Assembly (NCBI GenBank): GCA_946886875.1
Contig: CAMPJN010000176.1
Coordinates: 1 to 7,671 of the forward strand
Length of the DNA: 7,671 bases
Source of the DNA: an uncultured Pseudomonas sp.
Lineage (GTDB): Bacteria; Pseudomonadota; Gammaproteobacteria; Pseudomonadales; Pseudomonadaceae
Direction of reading: 5' to 3'
Both the position numbers and the translations under genes were made by a program. The notes under the pieces were generated by a model. That model saw nothing but the letters and a program-made list of their open reading frames with translations. It was not told the origin of the DNA and did no database searches. The first letter of the stretch is position 1; the number at the start of each line of letters is the position of its first letter. Positions 1 to 5,222 of this stretch are shown piece by piece.

Positions 1-859
1 TGTGGTTGCCGTTGACCATCATGCACATGCAGTTCGCGGTGAAGGCATAGATGTGGTACAGCGGCAGCGGCGCGATCATGATTTCCTGGCCCTGTTTCAT
101 CAGCGGCGCGCCGTCCGGACCATGCTGCGACAGGCAGGCATCGACCTGCAGCATGTTGGCCACCAGATTGCCGTGTGTCAGCATCGCGCCCTTGGCCACC
201 CCGGTGGTGCCGCCGGTGTACTGCAGCACTGCAACGTCATCATGACTGACCTTGACCGGCTTGAGCGCATGGCCCTGGCCCTGCTTGAGCGCCTGCTTGA
301 ACGGCACGGCTTGCGGCAGACGGTAATCGGGCACCACTTTCTTCACGTACTTGACCAGGGCGTTGACCAACCAACCCTTGGGCGCGGGCAATAGATCGCC
401 CATACGCGCTTCGATCAGGTACTCGATCTGGGTGTCGGCCACCACGTCCTGTACCAGTTTGCCGAACATATTCAGGTAGACCAGCGCGCGTACGCCGGCG
501 TCATTGAATTGATGGCGCATTTCGCGGGAGGTATACAAGGGGTTGGTGTTGACCACGATCAGCCCGGCACGCATGGCGCCGAACACGGCAATCGGGTACT
601 GCAGGATATTGGGCATCTGCACGGCGATGCGGTCGCCGGGCTGCAAGTCGGTGTTTTTCTGCAGGTAACCGGCGAAGGCGCCCGAGAGGCGATCCAACTC
701 GGCATAGGTCAGGGTCACGCCCAGATTACTGAATGCCGGACGATCGGCGAACTTCTTGCACGAACGCTCGAAGACTTCGATCACCGATTTATAGGCGCTG
801 AGGTCGATGTCATTGGGTACGCCGGCCGGGCGCTTATCTTTCCAGAAATCTAGATGCAT
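1..859 (-). CDS. fadD2: Long-chain fatty-acid-CoA ligase FadD2, N-terminal 286 residues (gene runs off the left edge)
   Basis: Activates long-chain fatty acids to acyl-CoA with ATP (acyl-adenylate intermediate) at the inner membrane, feeding beta-oxidation. The visible part is the N-terminal half of an AMP-binding (ANL superfamily) enzyme of about 560 residues. The nucleotide-binding signature YTGGTTGVAKG is at residues 214-224 and the following conserved PLPLYHIYAF stretch at about 264-273. The ATG at 859 is supported by AGAGGA (868-873) eight bases upstream. The N-terminus (MHLDFWKDKRPAGVPNDIDL) and the phrase ERSCKKFADRPAFSNLGVTL resemble P. aeruginosa FadD2 more than FadD1, from memory. 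The neighbouring hydrolase and phaJ1 also match the fadD2 side of the fadD2-fadD1 tandem, so fadD1 may follow off the edge. No clear promoter or PsrA-type palindrome was recognised upstream. Family assignment is firm; the choice of FadD2 over FadD1 is likely. Confidence 0.93.
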   Translation of the reverse strand, partial: MHLDFWKDKRPAGVPNDIDLSAYKSVIEVFERSCKKFADRPAFSNLGVTLTYAELDRLSGAFAGYLQKNTDLQPGDRIAVQMPNILQYPIAVFGAMRAGLIVVNTNPLYTSREMRHQFNDAGVRALVYLNMFGKLVQDVVADTQIEYLIEARMGDLLPAPKGWLVNALVKYVKKVVPDYRLPQAVPFKQALKQGQGHALKPVKVSHDDVAVLQYTGGTTGVAKGAMLTHGNLVANMLQVDACLSQHGPDGAPLMKQGQEIMIAPLPLYHIYAFTANCMCMMVNGNH

Positions 860-1118
860 TATTGTTGTCCTCTTGCCCTGTAAAGTGGTGGCCCTGACGA
901 ATCGCAGGTGCAGGCGCGCGGTTAGCACCCCTGCAAGGCCTGCCGGGCCCTGCGCAATATTGTTTTTGGGCTGCAGCGAACTTAGCAGCTCTGCGACAGG
1001 GCGCAAATACTTAGACAGGCGTCATTGACCATGTGAATCTCGCATCACGCGGTGGCGCTGTGAAAAGCCCGCTCGCTGGCCCTACAATGCCCCACCCCCG
1101 CAGGCTCAAGGATTCGCC
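860..1118. other. Divergent intergenic region between fadD2 and the hydrolase
   Basis: These 259 bp must hold both divergent promoters. The rightward one is listed separately. On the leftward side only the fadD2 Shine-Dalgarno (868-873) is clear. An imperfect inverted repeat (GCAGG 904-908 plus TGC 909-911, against GCA 925-927 plus CCTGC 930-934, with a 2-nt bulge) would lie in the fadD2 leader. It has no T-run, so it is not a terminator. I see no gene here. Confidence 0.6.
1060..1088 (+). promoter_or_regulatory. Sigma70-type promoter of the hydrolase-phaJ1 operon
   Basis: The -35 is GTGAAA (1060-1065, 4 of 6 to TTGACA) and the -10 is TACAAT (1083-1088, 5 of 6 to TATAAT), with an optimal 17-bp spacer. 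Transcription would start near 1095, leaving a leader of about 24 nt before the ATG at 1119. Prediction from consensus only. Confidence 0.55.
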
Positions 1119-2081
1119 ATGCACCACGATACCTTTTGGTTGAACAGCAGCGACGCCCTCCCCATCTATGTAAACCGTTGGTATTCCGAGCAGCCGCCCA
1201 AGGCAGTGGTGATGGTGGCCCATGGCATGGCCGAACACAGCGCGCGCTATGAACGCCTGGGCGCCGCCCTGGTGGCCGCCGGTTTCGAGATGTACATCCA
1301 TGATCAACGCGGCCACGGCAAAACCGCCGAGCACAGCACCCTTGGCCACTATGCCGACGACAACGGTTGGGAACTGGTGGTCGGCGACCTGGCGTGCCTT
1401 AACCACCATATTCGTCAGCAGCATCCGCAGGCGCCGATCTTCCTGCTCGGCCACAGCATGGGCAGCTACATCGCCCAGGCCTATCTGATGCAGCACAGCA
1501 GCAGTCTGCAAGGTGCCATTCTGTCCGGGTCGAATTACCAACCGACAACGCTCTATCACCTGGCCAGGCTGATCGCCCGCTTCGAGCGCTGGCGCCAGGG
1601 CAAGACCGGGCGCAGTCCGCTGATCGACTTCCTCTCTTTCGGCTCGTTCAACAAAGCCTTCAAACCCAACCGCACCGCTTTCGACTGGCTGAGCCGCGAT
1701 CCGGCGGAAGTCGACAAGTTCGTCGCCGACCCGCTCTGTGGCTTCCGCTGCACCAACCAATATTGGTGCGACCTGCTCGGCGGGCTGCTGCAGATCACCC
1801 CTGTGGACAAGCTCGCGCAGATCGACAGCAGCCTGCCGCTGCTGGTGATAGGCGGCGAATGCGACCCGGTCAGCGACGGCAAGCGTCAGGCCGACCTGGC
1901 GAATGCCTTACGCCAGGCTGGCAATACCCAAGTGCAACTGAAGATTTATCCAGGCGCTCGTCATGAATTGCTCAATGAAAGCAACCGCGACGAAGTGACT
2001 GCGTTCATTATCGACTGGCTGGAACAGGCTTTGCGCCATCCACGCCAGCGCCCCGCCCAACCCCAGGAGATTTCCGCATGA
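1119..2081 (+). CDS. Alpha/beta hydrolase, monoacylglycerol lipase / lysophospholipase-like (Hydrolase_4 family)
   Basis: A 320-residue serine hydrolase that probably cleaves a lipid ester such as a monoacylglycerol or lysophospholipid. The nucleophile elbow GHSMG is at 111-115 (Ser113). The acid is probably Asp249 (GGECDP) and the catalytic His is His282 (GARHELLNE). The oxyanion HG is at 35-36, and the family motif DQRGHGKT is at 62-69. The roughly 75 residues between the elbow region and Asp249, rich in aromatic and basic residues, would form the cap over the active site. No signal peptide is seen, so it is cytoplasmic. ATG 1119 has AAGGA (1108-1112) six bases upstream. The stop overlaps the start of phaJ1 (ATGA, 2078-2081), so the two are translationally coupled. 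Divergent fadD2 suggests that the released fatty acid is activated next. The exact substrate cannot be read from sequence; the likely P. aeruginosa counterpart is PA3301. Confidence 0.9.
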   Translation: MHHDTFWLNSSDALPIYVNRWYSEQPPKAVVMVAHGMAEHSARYERLGAALVAAGFEMYIHDQRGHGKTAEHSTLGHYADDNGWELVVGDLACLNHHIRQQHPQAPIFLLGHSMGSYIAQAYLMQHSSSLQGAILSGSNYQPTTLYHLARLIARFERWRQGKTGRSPLIDFLSFGSFNKAFKPNRTAFDWLSRDPAEVDKFVADPLCGFRCTNQYWCDLLGGLLQITPVDKLAQIDSSLPLLVIGGECDPVSDGKRQADLANALRQAGNTQVQLKIYPGARHELLNESNRDEVTAFIIDWLEQALRHPRQRPAQPQEISA

Positions 2082-2548
2082 CGCAAAGCAGTAACACGCC
2101 CTATGAAGCACTCGAAGTCGGGCAAACCGCCAGCTACAGCAAAACCGTCGAAGAACGCGATATCCAGCTGTTCGCCGCCGTATCCGGCGACCACAACCCG
2201 GTGCATCTGGATGCTGAATACGCCGCCACCACCATGTTCAAGGAACGTATCGCCCACGGCATGTTCAGCGGCGCTCTGATCAGCGCCGCGGTGGCCTGCG
2301 AGCTGCCCGGGCCCGGCACCATCTACCTGGGCCAGACCATGCGTTTCACCCTGCCGGTCAAGCTCGGCGACACCCTGACCGTACGCCTGGAAATTCTCGA
2401 GAAGCTGCCGAAGTTTCGCGTGCGCGTCGCCACCCGCGTGTTCAACCAGAACGACGAACTGGTGGTCGACGGCGAAGCAGAAATCCTTGCGCCGCGTAAA
2501 CAGCAGACCGTTGAGTTAGCCAAGTTGCCGCCGATCAGCATCGGCTAG
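2078..2548 (+). CDS. phaJ1: (R)-specific enoyl-CoA hydratase PhaJ1 (MaoC-like hot-dog fold)
   Basis: Hydrates trans-2-enoyl-CoA to (R)-3-hydroxyacyl-CoA in the cytoplasm, a route from beta-oxidation intermediates to polyhydroxyalkanoate monomers or other R-hydroxyacyl products. The 156-residue length equals that of P. aeruginosa PhaJ1 as I remember it. The hydratase-2 signature is at about 36-46 (SGDHNPVHLDA), giving the catalytic pair Asp38 and His43 with the five-residue separation seen in Aeromonas PhaJ. It is followed by the conserved RIAHGMFSG (57-65). The C-terminal ELAKLPPISIG also resembles PhaJ1. The ATG overlaps the stop of the upstream hydrolase by four bases. Whether this host makes PHA cannot be told from the window; without a PHA synthase the enzyme may serve general enoyl-CoA metabolism. 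The stop codon sits inside an inverted repeat, listed separately. Confidence 0.92.
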   Translation: MTQSSNTPYEALEVGQTASYSKTVEERDIQLFAAVSGDHNPVHLDAEYAATTMFKERIAHGMFSGALISAAVACELPGPGTIYLGQTMRFTLPVKLGDTLTVRLEILEKLPKFRVRVATRVFNQNDELVVDGEAEILAPRKQQTVELAKLPPISIG

Positions 2549-2605
2549 CAGGCTGTTGAAAAACTACCTGCTAACAAGCCAGTACGCCGGGCACTCCCGG
2601 CGGAC
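2546..2605. repeat. Two adjacent hairpins in the phaJ1 - membrane protein gap
   Basis: Hairpin A pairs TAGCAGG (2546-2552, including the phaJ1 stop) with CCTGCTA (2567-2573). Inside it GTT (2555-2557) pairs with AAC (2562-2564) around a GAAA tetraloop. Hairpin B pairs CGCCGGG (2585-2591) with CCCGGCG (2596-2602) around CACT, with GT/AC flanking pairs beyond one mismatch. Neither is followed by a T-run, so they look like mRNA-processing or stabilising structures, or a remnant repeat, rather than intrinsic terminators. Confidence 0.55.
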
Positions 2606-2634
2606 AGCCGTCGAACATCTCTGAGTAAGCACGG

Positions 2635-3366
2635 ATGCAACAAACCCAGCCCTCCCCGTACCTGATACGCGCCACAGCAGTCGCGGCTCTCGCCACCCTG
2701 CTGCTAGCCCTGCTGTTGCTGTTCACCTACCCAGCAGAGGCCGGACTGACGGAGGGGTTTCGCACCCCGGTGCTGGCTTTCGAATTCGCCCGAACGGCAG
2801 CCGACCTCGAATTTCTTACGGGCAATAGCGACTCCGCGGTCAACCACCGCGCCGCCATGGACAAGGGCCAGTACATCGACATGCTGTTCCCCTTCGCCTA
2901 CGCCGGCCTGCTCGCGCTGTTGCTGCTCGGCCTCGCCCGTCAAGGCATCACCAGCGCCTGGCTTGGCCTGGCATTCGCCCTGAGCATCATCCCCAGCGAC
3001 ATCCGCGAGAACCTGCTGATGCTGGAAATCAGCGCAGCGCTGGCCAACGATCAAGCCGTAACCGCGTTGTTGCCGACTCTGCATATCGCCACCTGGTTTA
3101 AATGGTGGGGGCTGGCGATCACCGCCGGCTTTCTCGCCTTCGCCTATCTACGGCGCAGGCACTGGTTCGCCGCCGGCCTCAGCGCCCTGGCTTGCGCCGC
3201 CATAGTGCTGAGCTGGATCAGCGACGCCAGCCCCATGGTGATCGAAACCATGGCGCTGCTGCTGTCGCTGTTTTATCTGTTCTTTGCCTTTCAGGCGTTC
3301 TGGGCGCTGAAACAGGCATCCAGCGCCACGACATTACGGGAAAGAACGCCGACATCGATCCTTTGA
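2635..3366 (+). CDS. Multi-pass inner-membrane protein of unknown function
   Basis: A 243-residue hydrophobic protein that I cannot assign to a named family. Membrane segments are seen at about 11-31, 84-102, 107-120, 156-171, 176-193 and 203-225. A large extracytoplasmic or cytoplasmic loop lies at 32-83, and arginine-rich turns such as YLRRRH (171-176) suggest a cytoplasmic face. Charged or polar residues in or beside membrane segments could be functional: the DMLFP stretch near 82-86 and especially PSDIREN at 120-126. The ATG at 2635 has only a weak GAG upstream, so expression may depend on readthrough from phaJ1, 86 bp away. The GFA-family gene follows after 12 bp, so these two are probably co-transcribed. 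Nothing visible identifies a transported substrate or an enzyme activity. Confidence 0.82.
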   Translation: MQQTQPSPYLIRATAVAALATLLLALLLLFTYPAEAGLTEGFRTPVLAFEFARTAADLEFLTGNSDSAVNHRAAMDKGQYIDMLFPFAYAGLLALLLLGLARQGITSAWLGLAFALSIIPSDIRENLLMLEISAALANDQAVTALLPTLHIATWFKWWGLAITAGFLAFAYLRRRHWFAAGLSALACAAIVLSWISDASPMVIETMALLLSLFYLFFAFQAFWALKQASSATTLRERTPTSIL

Positions 3367-3378
3367 CGGAGATGGCTC

Positions 3379-3840
3379 ATGTATACAGGTGGTTGTTTAT
3401 GCGGCGGCGTGCAGTTTCGCATCGACGCGGAGCTGGAGCCGATTCAGCTATGCCATTGCTCCCAGTGCCGCAAAGCCCAGGGCGGCCCCTTCGCCAGCAA
3501 TATTCCGGTCGATCTCAACGAGTTTCATCTGCTTAGCGGCGCTGAGTTGCTTAGCTCTTTTGCCTCTTCGCCGGGTAAACAGCGGGTGTTTTGCCGGCAA
3601 TGCGGCTCGCCGATTTACAGCCGCAAGGACAGCTTGCCAAGCGTGCTGCGAATCAGAGCCGGCCTGATCAACGAACCTCTGGCAAGCAAACCCATTGCCC
3701 ACTTCTATACCGCGTCCAAGGCCAACTGGTGGAGCATCGACGACGGTCTGACGCAGTTCGAGGCGAGCTATATTCAGCCCGAGCCACAGTCAGCCCCACC
3801 TACGCCGGCACCAGCTGACGGAGATAAAGACCAAGCATAA
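3379..3840 (+). CDS. GFA-family (glutathione-dependent formaldehyde-activating enzyme-like) zinc protein
   Basis: A 153-residue protein with the full cysteine set of the GFA/Mss4-like fold: CLCG (Cys6, Cys8), CHCSQC (Cys25, Cys27, Cys30) and CRQC (Cys72, Cys75), expected to bind two structural or catalytic zincs. The founding Gfa condenses formaldehyde with glutathione, but most members of the family are uncharacterised, so formaldehyde should not be assumed here. The tail after about residue 133 (QPEPQSAPPTPAPADGDKDQA) is proline-rich, acidic and probably disordered. ATG 3379 is supported by GGAG (3368-3371) seven bases upstream, 12 bp after the membrane-protein stop. The stop TAA (3838-3840) abuts the terminator of the convergent ccoM/phrS unit. 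No plus-strand terminator with a T-run is seen, so readthrough into the antisense of that unit is possible. Confidence 0.9.
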   Translation: MYTGGCLCGGVQFRIDAELEPIQLCHCSQCRKAQGGPFASNIPVDLNEFHLLSGAELLSSFASSPGKQRVFCRQCGSPIYSRKDSLPSVLRIRAGLINEPLASKPIAHFYTASKANWWSIDDGLTQFEASYIQPEPQSAPPTPAPADGDKDQA

Positions 3841-3861
3841 AAAAAGGCGACCGAAGTCGCC
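3839..3861 (-). terminator. Intrinsic terminator of the ccoM/phrS transcript
   Basis: Read on the minus strand: a 6-bp GC-rich stem GGCGAC (3861-3856) and GTCGCC (3851-3846) around a TTCG tetraloop, followed immediately by seven Ts (3845-3839). The UUCG loop and uninterrupted U-tract make it a textbook Rho-independent terminator, 32 bp beyond the ccoM stop. It is directional, because the plus-strand side has no T-run. Confidence 0.92.
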
Positions 3862-3893
3862 CAAATTGCCTTGCGTGCCCGTTACCCGGAGGA

Positions 3894-4013
3894 TCAGCCT
3901 TGGCGCTTACGCTTGTGCGAATCCTTCCAGATGAAATAACCAACCCCAGCGAAGAAGGCCACCATCAGTCCGACGGTGCCGATACCGGCAATAACTACGA
4001 CATCGATAAACAT
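3894..4013 (-). CDS. ccoM: CcoM-like small subunit of cbb3-type cytochrome c oxidase (39 aa)
   Basis: A single-span membrane peptide: a short N-terminus (MFID), a hydrophobic helix at about residues 5-28, then a basic tail (WKDSHKRKRQG, 29-39) that by the positive-inside rule faces the cytoplasm. The pattern TVGLMVAFxAGxGYFIWKD closely resembles the 37-residue CcoM subunit found in the P. stutzeri cbb3 oxidase structure, as I remember it. That subunit stabilises the high-affinity terminal oxidase used at low oxygen. ATG 4013 is set by a perfect AGGAGG (4023-4018) four bases upstream. Upstream extension of the frame would run through the Anr box and has no better start. It is monocistronic, not linked to a ccoNOQP operon. 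Two Anr boxes upstream fit co-regulation with an oxygen-limited oxidase. Confidence 0.86.
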   Translation of the reverse strand: MFIDVVVIAGIGTVGLMVAFFAGVGYFIWKDSHKRKRQG

Positions 4014-4048
4014 GGTGCCTCCTGAATGAAACTCGCTGTATGGCTTCA

Positions 4049-4054
4049 AGTTAA
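4049..4054 (-). promoter_or_regulatory. Possible -10 of the Anr-dependent ccoM/phrS promoter
   Basis: TTAACT read on the minus strand is a poor -10 (3 of 6), but it is placed so that the proximal Anr box is centred about 40 bp before the start point (about 4041-4042). This is the class II FNR arrangement, in which the activator replaces a -35 element. The weak -10 is what an activator-dependent promoter is expected to show. Alternative -10: CATACA (4042-4037). Confidence 0.4.
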
Positions 4055-4074
4055 CAGGGGCGGAAAGGCCGCTA

Positions 4075-4088
4075 TTGATCTGGATCAA
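4075..4088 (-). promoter_or_regulatory. Anr/FNR box, proximal (perfect consensus)
   Basis: TTGATCTGGATCAA matches TTGAT-N4-ATCAA at all ten defined bases. Its centre (4081.5) is 68 bp from the ccoM ATG and about 40 bp from the predicted start point, the position for activation by the oxygen-sensing [4Fe-4S] regulator Anr. Dnr recognises nearly the same motif and cannot be excluded. Confidence 0.9.
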
Positions 4089-4124
4089 GGGCGCACAAGG
4101 GCTGGACGGGGAAGGCGCGGAAGA

Positions 4125-4138
4125 CTGATCCAGATCAA
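4125..4138 (-). promoter_or_regulatory. Anr/FNR box, distal (one mismatch)
   Basis: CTGATCCAGATCAA matches the consensus at nine of ten defined bases. Read on the minus strand it is TTGATCTGGATCAG, identical to the proximal box except for the last base, including the CTGG spacer. The two centres are exactly 50 bp apart, putting this one near -90. No other promoter nearby would use it, because the LysR gene ends at 4175 on the same strand. Confidence 0.78.
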
Positions 4139-4174
4139 TAAATCGAGCACCTCCAAACGCTCGCGGCATGGCAC

Positions 4175-5098
4175 TTACTCAAACGGCAACCGTCTCGGCG
4201 CCTCGGGGCACAATCCCCCTGGGACGTTCAAAACCCAATCCCGAATAGCCAGAATAACCGGGTCATCCTGACGACTTTGCGGATACACCAGGTAAAACGG
4301 CTTGCCTGGTAACTCCGGGCCGAACGGTTGCACCAACCGCCCCTCGGCCAGTTCATCGGCGATCAGCGGACGACTCATCAGCGCGACCCCCTGCCCGCCG
4401 ATGGCGGCCGAAATCGCATGGGTCTCATCGGAAAAAACCAACCCTGCGTTCACGTCGAGTCCGGGCACCTGGGCCCGTTTCTGCCAGCCGGCCCAATCCA
4501 TCGGAAAGGTCGATACCTGTTGTGGCCGGAAGTGAAGCAGGGGGTGCTGCGGTAAATCGGCCGCCTGCGTCAGGCCCAGATGAGGACTGCAGGCGGGTAT
4601 GAAAACATTGTCGAACAGCTTTTCTGCCACCAGTCCGGGCCAATGACCGTCGCCATAGCGAATGGCCAGATCAGCCGTCACGCCATCCAGGGCCACCGGC
4701 TCATGCGAGGCGTGGATGCGCAGGTCGATCTGCGGGTGGGCATCGCGTAGCAAACATATCCAGGACAACAGCCAGCGCACGGCGATTGCGGGCGTGGTGG
4801 AGAGCGTAACGGCGTGCCGCACCGGAGTGGTTTTCAGCCGTTCGACAGCGCTACCGATCGCATCGAAAGCCGACGCCAACACCTCCTGCAACGCCCTGCC
4901 CTGAGCCGTCAGCAACAGTTGCCGAGGTTTGCGCACGAACAACGCCACACCAAGGGACGCCTCCAGACCGCGGATCTGGTGACTGATAGCAGTAGCGGTC
5001 ACCGATAATTCCTCAGCGGCCTGCTTGGCGCTCTCATGACGGGCCGCCGCCTCGAAGGCTCGCAATGCCGATAGAGAGGGTAATCGGCGAGGATTCAT
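4175..5098 (-). CDS. LysR-family transcriptional regulator, GcvA-like
   Basis: A 307-residue regulator with an N-terminal winged helix-turn-helix at about residues 7-65 (LSALRAFEAAARHES; recognition region VTATAISHQIRGLEASLG). A linker helix follows, then a periplasmic-binding-protein-like effector domain from about 95 to 292. DLAIRYGDGHWPGL (143-156) is typical of the GcvA subgroup, whose members mostly control a neighbouring divergent gene. I chose ATG 5098 because it yields the usual MNPRRLPSLSALRAFE start. A TTG at 5110 would add four residues but has no ribosome-binding site. The ATG itself has only a weak TGAG upstream. The divergent azoR-like gene is the probable target. A 15-bp repeat copy lies within a few bases of this start codon, so binding there could also repress the regulator's own gene. 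The effector cannot be inferred. Confidence 0.92.
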   Translation of the reverse strand: MNPRRLPSLSALRAFEAAARHESAKQAAEELSVTATAISHQIRGLEASLGVALFVRKPRQLLLTAQGRALQEVLASAFDAIGSAVERLKTTPVRHAVTLSTTPAIAVRWLLSWICLLRDAHPQIDLRIHASHEPVALDGVTADLAIRYGDGHWPGLVAEKLFDNVFIPACSPHLGLTQAADLPQHPLLHFRPQQVSTFPMDWAGWQKRAQVPGLDVNAGLVFSDETHAISAAIGGQGVALMSRPLIADELAEGRLVQPFGPELPGKPFYLVYPQSRQDDPVILAIRDWVLNVPGGLCPEAPRRLPFE

Positions 5099-5101
5099 AA
5101 G

Positions 5102-5116
5102 TGAACTCAACTCATC
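5102..5116. repeat. Direct repeat copy 1, beside the lysR start
   Basis: TGAACTCAACTCATC matches TGAATTCAACTCACC at 5190-5204 in 13 of 15 positions, 88 bp apart. It begins four bases from the LysR start codon, where bound protein would block transcription or initiation. Candidate operator half. Confidence 0.5.
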
Positions 5117-5169
5117 TATAGAGGAAAAAACTGGTCGTTTGTGGCAGCTGAAAACCCTGACTTAGCATG

Positions 5170-5187
5170 TGACTGTTGTCAACGTCA
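5170..5187. promoter_or_regulatory. Near-palindrome, candidate LysR recognition site
   Basis: TGACTGTTGTCAACGTCA reads as TGAC-T-GTTG-T-CAAC-GTCA: two nested inverted pairs offset by one base. It contains a T-N11-A spacing (T5170, A5182) as in LysR-type boxes. It lies 35-53 bp before the oxidoreductase ATG, between the two genes. A weak promoter (TTGTGG 5139-5144, TAGCAT 5163-5168, 18-bp spacer) would place the start point inside it. Confidence 0.42.
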
Positions 5188-5189
5188 GA

Positions 5190-5204
5190 TGAATTCAACT
5201 CACC
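5190..5204. repeat. Direct repeat copy 2, beside the oxidoreductase start
   Basis: TGAATTCAACTCACC is the second copy of the repeat at 5102-5116, with two mismatches. It lies 18 bp before the oxidoreductase ATG and just upstream of its Shine-Dalgarno. Each divergent gene thus has one copy next to its start. Confidence 0.5.
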
Positions 5205-5222
5205 ACAACAAGGAAACCGAAC

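Larger units (their letters stand above)
3839..4041 (-). ncRNA. phrS: Candidate PhrS-like dual-function RNA (about 200 nt) that carries the ccoM ORF
   Basis: The predicted transcript runs from about 4041, set by the Anr box lying near -40, to the T-run at 3839, giving about 200 nt. Established knowledge, recalled: P. aeruginosa PhrS is an Anr-dependent RNA of about 212 nt that contains a conserved 37-codon ORF and stimulates PqsR synthesis by base pairing; I remember it as lying beside PA3305, upstream of PA3306. The length, Anr control, internal short ORF and flanking order here all match. The 3' part after the stop (3862-3893) is short and free of strong local structure, a possible pairing region. 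Whether it pairs with any mRNA in this organism is unknown; pqsR is absent from many pseudomonads. The transcript itself is well supported, the regulatory role is inferred. Confidence 0.55.

Noticed and set aside
2..853. Plus-strand open frames opposite fadD2
   Set aside because: They are shadows of the strongly conserved FadD reading frame in GC-rich DNA.
904..934. Inverted repeat in the fadD2 leader as a regulator site or riboswitch
   Set aside because: It is imperfect with a bulge, unlike the PsrA-type CAAAC/GTTTG palindrome and unlike any riboswitch I recognise.
1011..1760. Long minus-strand open frame of 249 codons opposite the hydrolase
   Set aside because: It is a shadow of the alpha/beta hydrolase, which has a complete catalytic triad, a promoter and a Shine-Dalgarno. 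The minus-strand translation has no recognisable domain.
4014..4169. Extending the ccoM frame upstream to a start at 4169 (91 residues)
   Set aside because: The extra part would translate both Anr boxes and the promoter, has no ribosome-binding site and is low-complexity. ATG 4013 has a perfect AGGAGG and gives a CcoM-sized product.
5099..5110. TTG start at 5110 for the LysR regulator
   Set aside because: It adds only four residues, lacks a ribosome-binding site, and the ATG at 5098 gives the family's usual MNPRRLPSL start.
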